This document shows, one piece after another, positions 47,330 to 55,701 of a DNA stretch of 64,000 nt (within the stretch, counting starts at the first letter, position 1; each line of letters opens with the position of its first letter). This DNA comes from SHZI01 sp963698405 (GTDB lineage: Bacteria; Pseudomonadota; Gammaproteobacteria; Steroidobacterales; GCA-2729495). The notes beneath the pieces were generated by a model. That model made no database searches. It was not told where the DNA came from and saw only the letters and a list, made by a program, of their open reading frames with translations. Position numbers and translations under genes: made by a program. The stretch is from positions 124,001 to 188,000 of the forward strand of contig CAVOQT010000005.1 of the NCBI GenBank assembly GCA_963698405.1, given 5' to 3'.

Positions 47330-49534
47330 TTAGTAATTCACCTTGAAGTTCAGCATGTATTCAGCCGGCGGCAGCGGTGTGCGCACGTTGGTAAGACCGT
47401 TAACGAATAGACCAGACACATTGTCTTCTTCGTCGGTGATGTTCTTGCCGGTCAACACGACCTGCCACTTCCGGTCGTCAGCGCCAAAACCGATGAAGCC
47501 GTTCAGCCGGGTAAAGCTGTCGATCTCGACGAGGTTGCGCGCATCATTGTAGTAGTTGTCCGAGTAGAACATGTCCAGGCCATAGAAAAAGGCCAGGCTG
47601 TTTTCCAGCGGGATGCTGTAGTCGAAGCCGATCTTGCCCTGCCAGTTCGGGTTTGAGGCCAGTTCATCGGTCGGTACTGCGCAGGGTGGTGTCGGGTCTG
47701 CGTTACAGGAATCGCCGAGCCCGCCCGGTGGCGACAGCGGGTCAACAGTACCGAAGTCGCTTTCCTGTATGCCCAGATTGGCATAGACGTTGAGGTCATC
47801 GATCGGCGCCCAGATCACTTCCAGTTCAAGACCGTAGACATCCACGTCGCCTACATTGGCGGTCGGGAAGCCACCGGCGTTGTTGGTGACGACCTGCTGG
47901 ATATCGTCGTACATTGCATAGAAGGCAGCCGCGTTGATGCGCAGGCGGTTGTCGAACAGATCAGCCTTCCAGCCGGTCTCGACGCTGTCGACGGTTTGTG
48001 GGTCGAAAGGTGAGCCGGCACAGGCTGCAGTCAGGTTGCCGAAGCACAGCGACTGGAATCCGCCCGACTGGTAGCCCTGGGTATAGCTCAGATAGACGAG
48101 CTGGTTGTCGTTGAGCTGGTAATTGACGGCCAGTTTGCCGGTGGTTTCATCCCAGTCCTTATTGAGGTCTACGGGGCCGCCCGCACAGAATGCGCCCGTG
48201 CAATTGACCCGGTAGTCCTTGTCGTCCTGGGTCCAGCGCAGTCCGCCCGTGACCGACAACGCTTCGCTCAGCTGCCAGGTACCTTCGCCGTAAACCGCAT
48301 AGCTATTGGTTTCGTTTTCAGTCTCCTCATCAAACCAGAGGAAGCCGTCGTTTCCGGTGTAGGTCTGCGAGCCGTCTTCATTCAGGTAGTAAAGCCCCAG
48401 TTGCCAGTCGAAGTTGCTGCCCAGCTCGCCGAGCAGCTGGAACTCCTGGCTGACCTGGTCGAAAGAGGAGTCCGATGCGACGATCAGTCCGGTGGTGCCG
48501 GGGACGTCATCAGCGCCGCCGCCTGCCAGATCGAAGCCGAACTGGTCATCGACATTGGCGTAGCTGGTGATCGACTTCAGCGTCAGGCCGCCAAACTGGA
48601 AGCTCAGGGCGAGGTTGACGCCATTCTGGTCAGAGGAGCCGTAATTCACGCCGTCCGGATCCATGTTGGCATAGAAGCCATCCAACGGGACGCTGTTGGC
48701 TGGAGCCGGGTCGTAAATCTCATCGGGATCGGTATTTGCGAACGGCGTATACGGGACGCCGTTGTAACCATCGTTTTCAACATCAGCAGCCCAGGCGGTC
48801 AGCACGGCGTCGAAGTTTTCCGTGCCGTACCAGTGCAGTTTCGTGCGCGCGGCCTTGTTCTTGTATTCGCCCGGTGAGGATCCCGTGACCGGGTTGTTCT
48901 GCCAGCCCTCGTTCCGGTTCTCGTACAGCACTGAAATGGAACCAGCCAGTGCGCCTTCCTCGATCGGGCCGCCTACGGAGCCGGTGAACTTGCTGGTTTC
49001 GTAATTGCCGATGCCCAGAGATGCGTTGGCCCAGCGCTCATCGCCCGGCGTGCGGGTGATGATCTTCACAGCGCCGGCGATCGTGTTGCGCCCATACAGG
49101 GTGCCCTGCGGGCCGCGCAGCACTTCGAGGCGCTCCACATCCGACAGGTCGAGGTTCACGCTGGCGAGTCGGCCGAAATAAACGTCGTCCAGATAGATGC
49201 CGACCGGTGATTCGGAGACGTTGAAGCCGGGGTTCTGCACGCTGGCACCGCGCGCGTGCAACTGGATTGCCTGGGCACCGGCGGTGACGGTATAGGTCTG
49301 CAGATTCGGAATGTTCTGGCCGATGTCCTTGACCTCATCGATCTGCCGGGTCTCTATCTGGCTGATATCGAAAGCGCTGACCGCCAGTGGCACCTCCTGC
49401 AGGTTCTGTTCGCGCCGCTGGGCCGTTACGATGATCTCATCGACGGCGGCCTGGGCCGGCAGGCTGCTTGCGATGAGTGCAGCCCCCAGGGTGATGTGGC
49501 CCAGTTTTGCGGCCATGGACTTGCGCTGGTTCAT
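47330..49534 (-). CDS. TonB-dependent receptor, intact
   Basis: 734-residue outer-membrane receptor. Signal peptide (MNQRKSMAAKLGHITLGAAL to LPAQA), TonB box region DEIIVTAQRREQNLQEVPLA, plug (IPNLQTYTVTAGAQAIQLHARG, SPVGIYLDDVYFGRLASVN, VERLEVLRGPQGTLYGRNTI), then the barrel, ending EYMLNFKVNY with a terminal aromatic residue. This belongs to the large receptor group of hydrocarbon/steroid- or polysaccharide-associated receptors in proteobacteria. It lies immediately upstream (in map order) of the catabolic block at 50.4 kb, on the opposite strand. Confidence 0.92.
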   Translation of the reverse strand: MNQRKSMAAKLGHITLGAALIASSLPAQAAVDEIIVTAQRREQNLQEVPLAVSAFDISQIETRQIDEVKDIGQNIPNLQTYTVTAGAQAIQLHARGASVQNPGFNVSESPVGIYLDDVYFGRLASVNLDLSDVERLEVLRGPQGTLYGRNTIAGAVKIITRTPGDERWANASLGIGNYETSKFTGSVGGPIEEGALAGSISVLYENRNEGWQNNPVTGSSPGEYKNKAARTKLHWYGTENFDAVLTAWAADVENDGYNGVPYTPFANTDPDEIYDPAPANSVPLDGFYANMDPDGVNYGSSDQNGVNLALSFQFGGLTLKSITSYANVDDQFGFDLAGGGADDVPGTTGLIVASDSSFDQVSQEFQLLGELGSNFDWQLGLYYLNEDGSQTYTGNDGFLWFDEETENETNSYAVYGEGTWQLSEALSVTGGLRWTQDDKDYRVNCTGAFCAGGPVDLNKDWDETTGKLAVNYQLNDNQLVYLSYTQGYQSGGFQSLCFGNLTAACAGSPFDPQTVDSVETGWKADLFDNRLRINAAAFYAMYDDIQQVVTNNAGGFPTANVGDVDVYGLELEVIWAPIDDLNVYANLGIQESDFGTVDPLSPPGGLGDSCNADPTPPCAVPTDELASNPNWQGKIGFDYSIPLENSLAFFYGLDMFYSDNYYNDARNLVEIDSFTRLNGFIGFGADDRKWQVVLTGKNITDEEDNVSGLFVNGLTNVRTPLPPAEYMLNFKVNY

Positions 49535-49606
49535 GCAGGCGTCTCCCCCAATCAGATAAGCACACAAATACCATAGCCGCCAGATGCCGACTAGATGGGC
49601 GGCTGG

Positions 49607-50218
49607 TCAGCGGATCAGTGAGCAAGTAATCATCCCGTCGTCCTGCCAGGCGGAGACTTTCAGTTTCACGCCCATGGCTTCGCCATAACCAAGCAGCCGT
49701 GGGGTGGTCCAGGTCTCGTGGATTTCCTGTGGCGTCAGATCGAACTGGCCGATCTTGCGGCACTGGGTCAGCACCCAGCCGAAGGGATCTTTCCAGCTGC
49801 GGCTGTCGCCGTCGCCGGTGCTGGTCAGCGCCAGCGCATAGTGGCAGGCGGTGCGGTCGAAGAGGGCAACCAGGGCAATTTCCGGGTGCCCGGTCTTTTC
49901 GATGATCTGCTTCATGCGCAGGTTGATCGGCGCCATGGTCTTGATGTCGTGGGCGATGTACTCGGCGAGCTTGCCCTGGTTCTTGGCAAACTGGATCGCC
50001 AGCAGGTGCGCCTTGACCAGTGGGTCGTTCATCTCGTGCGCGTAGCCGGCGTGATTGCCGAGCATCTTCAACAGTATCGACATCGAGAGACCGAGTTCCT
50101 CTTCGCGGCCCTCGAAGCCGCTGAGCGTCTTGTACTGGTTTGCAGCTCCGGCAGCAGCCTTGGGGGCATGCGCGGGAACTTCGGCAATGATCGGTGCGGT
50201 GGCAGATGTGTTGGTCAT
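49607..50218 (-). CDS. Conserved-looking hypothetical protein
   Basis: 203 residues from ATG 50218; I do not recognise it. Mixed helical protein with no signal peptide. Notable parts: GFEGREEELGLSMSILLKMLGNHAGYAHEMND, where several His residues are spaced along helices, ALVALFDRTACHYALALTST and WVLTQCRKIGQFDLTPQEI. Base composition matches its neighbours and the frame is clean, so it is a real gene. It is divergent from the isochorismatase gene, 171 bases away, and may share its control region. Confidence 0.6.
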   Translation of the reverse strand: MTNTSATAPIIAEVPAHAPKAAAGAANQYKTLSGFEGREEELGLSMSILLKMLGNHAGYAHEMNDPLVKAHLLAIQFAKNQGKLAEYIAHDIKTMAPINLRMKQIIEKTGHPEIALVALFDRTACHYALALTSTGDGDSRSWKDPFGWVLTQCRKIGQFDLTPQEIHETWTTPRLLGYGEAMGVKLKVSAWQDDGMITCSLIR

Positions 50219-50389
50219 GATGGATCCTCCTGTAGACCTGCATTCTGGTCCGTGTTGCGGGGCCTCATTCGCCTGTGTTTGATGCAGTGGCCACCGTGTG
50301 AACGGCGGCTTGCGGGGCGAGCCGTTCGGTGGAACTATGCACCTCAATAACCTGATCCGCTCCTGTTCGCAATATCAAGGAAAACCACC

Positions 50390-51043
50390 ATGGCGCAGAC
50401 TACGGCAGCCAGCAACTACGCTGGCGTCTGGGACAACCGGCTGGGCTTCGGCCGGAAGACGGCACTGATTGTCATCGACCTGTTGCAGGGCTACACGCTG
50501 AAAGGTGCACCCTTGTTCGCGCCGGGTGTGGTCAAGGCTGTCAAGGAGATGCCGGAACTCCTGAAGCTGGCACGGCAGAAGAAGATGCCGATCATTCACA
50601 CACGCGTGTTCTACAACCCGCCTGACTTCATTGATGGTGGTGTCTGGATCAAGAAGGCGCCGGTGCTGAAGAGCCTGGTGCCGGGCAACAAATATGCGCA
50701 GTTCTGCAAGGGCGTAGAGCCGGGCAAGGGCGAGCTGGTTATCGTCAAGAATTACGCGAGCGTCTTCTTCGGTACCTCGCTGGCCGCGACGCTGACTGCC
50801 GCAGGTATCGATACGCTGCTGATCACCGGTTGTACGACCTCCGGTTGTGTACGTGCTTCGGCGGTTGATGCCGTGCAAAACGGGTTTCGGCCGATCGTGA
50901 TCCGTGAATGTGTGGGCGACCGGCACGACGGGCCGCATGAAGCCAATCTTTTCGATATCAATGCCAAGTATGGCGATGTGATCAGCAAGGTCGAGGCGCT
51001 GAAGTACATCAAGAGCCTGAAGGCAGGCAGCAAGGCACGCTGA
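50390..51043 (+). CDS. Isochorismatase-family cysteine amidohydrolase
   Basis: 217 residues with the complete catalytic triad: Asp30 in IVIDLLQGYT, Lys120 in IVKNYASVFFGTSLAATL and Cys153 in TGCTTSGCVRASAVDA. The GCTTSGCVRA signature is characteristic of the N-carbamoylsarcosine amidohydrolase / maleamate amidohydrolase branch, which releases ammonia from carbamoyl or amide compounds. AAGGA precedes ATG 50390. First gene of the plus-strand catabolic block. It is followed 22 bases later by a deacetylase-fold hydrolase, which suggests two sequential hydrolyses of a cyclic amide or imide. Confidence 0.85.
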   Translation: MAQTTAASNYAGVWDNRLGFGRKTALIVIDLLQGYTLKGAPLFAPGVVKAVKEMPELLKLARQKKMPIIHTRVFYNPPDFIDGGVWIKKAPVLKSLVPGNKYAQFCKGVEPGKGELVIVKNYASVFFGTSLAATLTAAGIDTLLITGCTTSGCVRASAVDAVQNGFRPIVIRECVGDRHDGPHEANLFDINAKYGDVISKVEALKYIKSLKAGSKAR

Positions 51044-51065
51044 AAAAACCGCAAGAGGGAAAGTC

Positions 51066-51986
51066 ATGGCCAGCAAATCCGCCAAAGCCGGTATTGCAAA
51101 AGTCGACCGCAGCAAGCTCACGCAGAGTCCACACTACGACTACGTGCCGATCATCGATCGGCCGAAGTTCAGACTGCCGAAAGGCGCCCGCGTGGCAGTT
51201 ATCCCGTACATCAATATCGAGCACTTCCCGCACAACATTCCCGGTACCGCGATCATCCCCGGTACACAGCAGTTCAATCCCGATCCGCTGAACTATGGCT
51301 GGCGCGATTACGGCAACCGGGTCGGTCTGTGGAGGATGATGGAACTCATGGATCAGATCGGCATGCGTGGCACGGTCTGTCTGAATTCCGAGATCATCCG
51401 CGAGTATCCGCGCATCGTCGAGGAAGCCAACAAGCGCAAGTGGGCGTTCATCGGCCATGGCATCAACAATGCGCCGGCCAACTTCCTGTCGGGTATCGAC
51501 GAGAAGAAGGAGCGGGAAATCATCGGCGGCGTGCTCAAGGCGATGGAAAAAGCGATTGGCCGCAAGACCAAGGGCTGGCTGTCACCCTTCCTGACGCATA
51601 CCAACAACACGCCGAATATCCTTGCTGATCTCGGCGTCGAGTATCTGTGCGACTACACGGCTGACGACCATCCGTTTCCCTTCAATGTGAAGAAGGGCAG
51701 CCTGATTTCCGTGCCGTATACCGTAGAGCTGAATGATATTCCGGCCTTCGCCAATGTCGGTGTCAGTTCCGAGGCCTTTGGCGATATGATTGTCGATCAG
51801 TTTGATGTGCTATACAGTGAAGGTGCCGATAACGCTCGCTGCATGCCGATCTGCCTGCATACTTTCTGGGTCGGTCAGCCAAACAAGTTCAAGCACCTCA
51901 AGCGGGCTTTTGCGCATATTGCGAGCCACAAGGATGTGTGGCTCACGACCGGCGATGACGTCAACGACTGGTATCGCAAACGGTAG
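51066..51986 (+). CDS. Polysaccharide-deacetylase-fold hydrolase, PuuE/cyclic imidase-like
   Basis: 306 residues, no signal peptide. NodB-fold landmarks of the PuuE-like branch: VAVIPYINIEHFP, NYGWRDYGNRVGLWRMMELMDQIGMRGTVCLNSE, WAFIGHGINNA, GWLSPFLTHTNNTPNILADLG, ICLHTFWVGQPNKFKHLKR. PuuE-like proteins include allantoinases and cyclic imide hydrolases, acting on cyclic C-N bonds in the cytoplasm and not on polysaccharides. The stop codon TAG (51984-51986) is provided by a REP unit. Together with the preceding amidohydrolase it suggests ring opening then amide hydrolysis; the substrate is inference. Confidence 0.8.
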   Translation: MASKSAKAGIAKVDRSKLTQSPHYDYVPIIDRPKFRLPKGARVAVIPYINIEHFPHNIPGTAIIPGTQQFNPDPLNYGWRDYGNRVGLWRMMELMDQIGMRGTVCLNSEIIREYPRIVEEANKRKWAFIGHGINNAPANFLSGIDEKKEREIIGGVLKAMEKAIGRKTKGWLSPFLTHTNNTPNILADLGVEYLCDYTADDHPFPFNVKKGSLISVPYTVELNDIPAFANVGVSSEAFGDMIVDQFDVLYSEGADNARCMPICLHTFWVGQPNKFKHLKRAFAHIASHKDVWLTTGDDVNDWYRKR

Positions 51987-52064
51987 GAGCGGCCGTAGGA
52001 GCGGCTTCAGCCGCGAATATCGACGATCCGACAAAAATGGAATCGCGGCTGAAGCCGCTCCAAC
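51983..52064. repeat. REP-like inverted repeat E
   Basis: Doubled plus unit at 51983-52017 and inverted unit at 52042-52064 (one base off the core: CCAAC for CCTAC). It begins one base before the stop codon of the deacetylase-fold gene and ends 17 bases before the small-protein gene. Confidence 0.9.
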
Positions 52065-52080
52065 AACGGAGTTTCCAAAG

Positions 52081-52347
52081 ATGGCCAAACGCGTACAAGA
52101 CACCAAGCCTGCGCGCAAAGTGGAAGCGCAGAACTGGGTAAAGGAAAATATTGCGGAGCAGAAGAAGCGCTACGCAGCGATCGTCAAGGAGCAGGATGAA
52201 CTGGCACCCCAGCGTGAGAAGTGGGTAGCTGAATTCCTGCGCATCGTTCAGACCCGGGGCTTCAATGTCAGCGGTGACATGAAGCGGGTGATCAAGCCCA
52301 GCGAGATCGCCAAAAAGCCGAAAGGCAAGCACCAGGTTGTTTTTTAA
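52081..52347 (+). CDS. Small conserved basic protein, copy 2
   Basis: Intact 88-residue paralogue of the protein at 22956: MAKRVQDTKPARKVEAQNWV, KENIAEQKKRYAAIVKEQDE, LAPQREKWVAEFLRIVQT, RGFNVSGDMKRVIKPSEIAKK, PKGKHQVVF. Strongly charged, mainly helical, probably cytoplasmic. No known domain recognised. It is followed by the cupin gene 12 bases later, as in copy 1. The conserved pairing suggests that the two proteins act together, for example as subunits of one enzyme. Confidence 0.8.
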   Translation: MAKRVQDTKPARKVEAQNWVKENIAEQKKRYAAIVKEQDELAPQREKWVAEFLRIVQTRGFNVSGDMKRVIKPSEIAKKPKGKHQVVF

Positions 52348-52359
52348 GGAGAAGTCCCC

Positions 52360-53314
52360 GTGGCACGACCGCATATAGAGCCGTACGTAGAGCTCGACCA
52401 TCCATTCAAGAAGTTTGACCTGACCGGTTTCAAGGGCAGTCACTACAAGGTGCTGTCCCTGGACAAGGACACCGGTGCCTGCACGCTGAAAGTCCGCTTT
52501 GACGGCGGCTTCAAGCGCAAGCCCGGCCTCAGTTACTCGGATTCCGAGATCTTTGTCCTCAACGGCAAGATCAAGGTTGGCAAGGAAGTCTGGGTCGAGG
52601 GTCACTACGCCTTCATCCCGGCCGGCATGGCGATCGGCGCCATCGAGGTGCCGCAGGGCGCCGAAGTGCTGCTGATGTTCAATGACAGCGAGCCGCAGCT
52701 TTGTCGAGAGCGGCCAGCACCACCGCTTGACGCTGGCCGATGCCTTTGCCTCAGTGAACAGCTATGAAGACCGTCCCTGGGCGCCGGGTAACCTGGTCAA
52801 CCCGTCAGTGGCTTCGGGCTGCCTGATCAAGGTGCTGCACTACGATCCGCTCACCGAGGCGATCAGCTTCCTGTACTGCATGACCCCGCAGTTCGCGCAG
52901 GACAACATCAGTTATCACGACAGTGCCGAAGAGTCGTATCACATCTGGGGCACGTCCTGGATGATGCAGTTCGGTGAACTGCCGACCGGCGGCTACTTCT
53001 GGCGCCCGCCGTATATCAATCATGGTTCCTTCCGTTGCAAGTACGGCACGATTGCCTTCGGCCGCACGGATTCGGTGCTATTCAACTACTTCCACTTCAA
53101 TCCGTGGACCAACCCGGACGAGAACAAGCTGCGTGCAGCGGCCAACCTGTATCGCAAGCGTCCGGCGCTCTATAACTGGGTGATGTCGGATGGCCATAAC
53201 CATCCGCATGGTCCGACCGACTTCGAGAACCCGGACTACGTCGACGACCCCCAGGTGCGCCTGCTGCACGGCGCGCCCGTTGGCGGCCACGTCGGCAAGA
53301 AACGCCGGAAGTAG
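52360..53314 (+). CDS. Double-cupin protein, copy 2 (one frameshift)
   Basis: Paralogue of the protein at 23235, highly similar throughout: MARPHIEPYVELDHPFKKFD, SHYKVLSLDKDTGACTLKVR, YHDSAEESYHIWGTSWMMQF, PTGGYFWRPPYINHGSFRC. A one-base slip near 52697 moves the frame. The true end GGHVGKKRRK at 53314 gives about 317 residues. The second barrel keeps His/Glu residues suited to a mononuclear metal; the first does not. Starts after AAGGAG. It precedes a DUF1838 gene by 9 bases. Confidence 0.82.
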
Positions 53315-53323
53315 GAGTTCTGC

Positions 53324-54319
53324 ATGACAACTCGCCGTGAGTTTGTATCGTCCTTCGCCACCGTTGGTGCTGCTGGCGCAGCTGCACTGGCGATGGGAGT
53401 CACGAGTCCGGCACGGGCAGATGCCCCTGCGGCATTGGGTACTGCAACGGGCAAGTCTCTTGCAGGGCCGTATGTTGATTTGCGTACCGGCAAGGGCAAT
53501 CAGAACGTCTACGCGCGAATACAGGGCGATCTCGATTTCGGCAAGGAGAAGCACGGCTGGTACAAGGGCTTTGTGTCATCGGTACGTCCGGACCGGAAGC
53601 TCGATGATCTGTTCGGTTTTGAGGGCTTCAGTACAGTCAAGCTTGAGCAGATGCCGGATGGTTCGATCCGGCGCATCCTGCGCGAAGTCGGGCTGTATAC
53701 CGACCTGAAATCCGGTGAAGTCCTGGAGGAGTGGTACAACCCGTACATCGACGAGCGGGTTCGTGTCGTACACGTCGCCAACGATCCCTTCAATTATCTG
53801 ATCGAGGAATATTTTCCGCTGCCGCCGAGCTTCGGTAATCTCAATGCCGAAAAGCCGCCGCGTGTGCCGTTTATCCTGCCGTGGCAGCAGCGTGGCAACC
53901 GGCTGGATATGGAGATCCATATCAATCTGATGTACCCCAATGCGCTCAAGCCGGATCAGTGGCCTCGCGAGTCAAGCGGCAAGTTCGTGCGCGTTTCAGA
54001 ATTTTTTGCACATCACGTCAATGCAGCCGATGTGCAGAACCCGAAGCTAAGCAAGCTGCCTTACCACGGGGTATGGAATCGTGTTACGCCGTGGTTGCCG
54101 TGGATGCTGATGGGGCCGGCGCCTGGCCATTGTCAGTACGCCTGTTTCATGGGCTCGGGTGAGAGTCTGGACGAGATTTTTTCCCGCAAGGTGCTCGACT
54201 ATGTGGAAAAGAATTACCCCATCTATTTCAAGGCACCTGACAAGTGGACCGACGTGAGTCTCTCCAGCCTTGAGAATTACGCGCGCGAGCAGAAGCCTGC
54301 TGCGCCAAAGCCGAAGTAG
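53324..54319 (+). CDS. DUF1838 family protein, Tat-exported, copy 3
   Basis: 331 residues, intact. Tat signal TTRREFVSSFATVGAAGAAA. DUF1838 blocks: RIQGDLDFGKEKHGWYKGFV, EVGLYTDLKSGEVLEEWYNP, PFILPWQQRGNRLDMEIHI, WPRESSGKFVRVSEFFAHHV and the Trp-rich NRVTPWLPWMLMGPAPGH. It starts 9 bases after the cupin stop, so export of this protein is tied to the cupin/small-protein module. Unknown activity. Confidence 0.85.
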   Translation: MTTRREFVSSFATVGAAGAAALAMGVTSPARADAPAALGTATGKSLAGPYVDLRTGKGNQNVYARIQGDLDFGKEKHGWYKGFVSSVRPDRKLDDLFGFEGFSTVKLEQMPDGSIRRILREVGLYTDLKSGEVLEEWYNPYIDERVRVVHVANDPFNYLIEEYFPLPPSFGNLNAEKPPRVPFILPWQQRGNRLDMEIHINLMYPNALKPDQWPRESSGKFVRVSEFFAHHVNAADVQNPKLSKLPYHGVWNRVTPWLPWMLMGPAPGHCQYACFMGSGESLDEIFSRKVLDYVEKNYPIYFKAPDKWTDVSLSSLENYAREQKPAAPKPK

Positions 54320-54326
54320 CCCCCGC

Positions 54327-54397
54327 GTAGGAGCGGCTTCAGCCGCGATTCCCTTTTTTGGCTAGCTAAAAAGGATCGCGGCTGAAGCCGCTCCTAC
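54327..54397. repeat. REP-like inverted repeat F with nested stem
   Basis: Exact pair: plus unit 54327-54349, inverted unit 54375-54397, around CCTTTTTT and AAAAAGG that also pair, forming one long hairpin. It sits between the third DUF1838 gene and an MFS gene and could attenuate transcription within the run. Confidence 0.92.
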
Positions 54398-54412
54398 GGT
54401 CCAGAGGCCTCA

Positions 54413-55591
54413 ATGCCGATTCTGTTTCTCACCATCCTGCTGTCCGGGATGGGCTTCGGCCTGATCCTGCCAGGCTTTCCATTTGTCGCTATCAAGCTTG
54501 GTGCTTCATCGGCCGTAGCGACCACGATTCTCGGTCTGTATGCCGTCGGCCAGGTGTTGTCGACGCCGGTATGGGGCCGGTTATCCGATCGCTACGGACG
54601 CAAGCCGCTGCTGGTAATCAGCATCGCAGGCGGGTTGGTCAGTTATCTCATTCTCGCCTTTTCAACGAACCTGTGGATGCTCGGTGCAGGCCGGTTACTG
54701 ACCGGACTGATGGGCGGCAGCCTCGCGCTGGCAATGGCCTATGTTTCGGATCTGACGCCGCCCGAGCAGCGGGCGAAATCGATGGGCTATGTGGGCGGTT
54801 CGCTGAGTATGGGGTTCATCGTCGGACCGATGCTGGGCGGATTGCTCGGTGGTCGTGATGCGGCCAGTGCAACCCTGCTGTGGCCAGGGCTTGCCGCTGC
54901 AGGGATCAGCGCCGTCATGCTCTTCGGTGCAGTGTTCTTTCTCAAGGAGAGTCTGCCACCGGAGAAGCGTACAAAGGCCGGCGGCAAAAAGGGCCCTGGT
55001 GGTTTTACAGCGCTGCGACTTGTGCTTGCCAGGCCGCTGCTGGCGCGGATCGTGCTGGTCGGCTTCATGGTTTATCTGGCCATGGCGCTGTTCGAGTCGA
55101 TTTTTCCATTCTGGGCCAAGGCACGTTTCGATTGGGGGCCGCGCGAGATTGGCCTGAGCTTTACTTATCTCGGGGCCATCGTTGCCATCATCCAGGGCGT
55201 ACTGGTGGGCCGTCTTGTGCCGATCTTTGGTGAAGGCAGGCTGCTGATTGCGGGGCTGGTCTGCTATATCTTTGGCCTGCTGGTCATGACGCAGGCACCG
55301 TTCTGGCCGATGATGCTTTTCGGTATCACCTTCACCACGGCCGGCAGTGCGCTGTATATGACCACCGTGACCAGCCTCGTTTCCCAGCAGGCGGGTGAGT
55401 CTGAGCGTGGTCTGGTGCTGGGTACCTATAATTCGGGCAGCTGGGCCGGTCGGGCCCTGGGTCCGCCGCTCACCGGCCTGCTGTTCGATGTATTTGGGGT
55501 AAATATTCCGCTCTACACGGCGGCGCTGATTTTGTTGCCATGCATCTTCATTCTGCTGGGAATCGTGGTGCGCACCACAAATAGTCGCTGA
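54413..55591 (+). CDS. MFS transporter, multidrug/TetA-like
   Basis: 392 residues, 12 helices, intact. Helix 2-3 loop WGRLSDRYGRKPLLV matches the GxLxDRxGRRxx signature, and LLTGLMGGSLALAMAYVSDLTPPEQRAKSMG with VGGSLSMGFIVGPMLGGLLGG is typical of drug:H+ antiporter-1 family proteins such as TetA and Bmr. Inside a catabolic block it may equally move substrate or product. Confidence 0.88.
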   Translation: MPILFLTILLSGMGFGLILPGFPFVAIKLGASSAVATTILGLYAVGQVLSTPVWGRLSDRYGRKPLLVISIAGGLVSYLILAFSTNLWMLGAGRLLTGLMGGSLALAMAYVSDLTPPEQRAKSMGYVGGSLSMGFIVGPMLGGLLGGRDAASATLLWPGLAAAGISAVMLFGAVFFLKESLPPEKRTKAGGKKGPGGFTALRLVLARPLLARIVLVGFMVYLAMALFESIFPFWAKARFDWGPREIGLSFTYLGAIVAIIQGVLVGRLVPIFGEGRLLIAGLVCYIFGLLVMTQAPFWPMMLFGITFTTAGSALYMTTVTSLVSQQAGESERGLVLGTYNSGSWAGRALGPPLTGLLFDVFGVNIPLYTAALILLPCIFILLGIVVRTTNSR

Positions 55592-55701
55592 TCGCTAATC
55601 CGCTTGGTCATTGGCAGCGAAACGCATATATTCCGGGCAACAAGGTGTGGATCGCCGCACTGGCCCGGCGATCGTCAACCGTCAAATTCAAGGGAGTCTG
55701 T

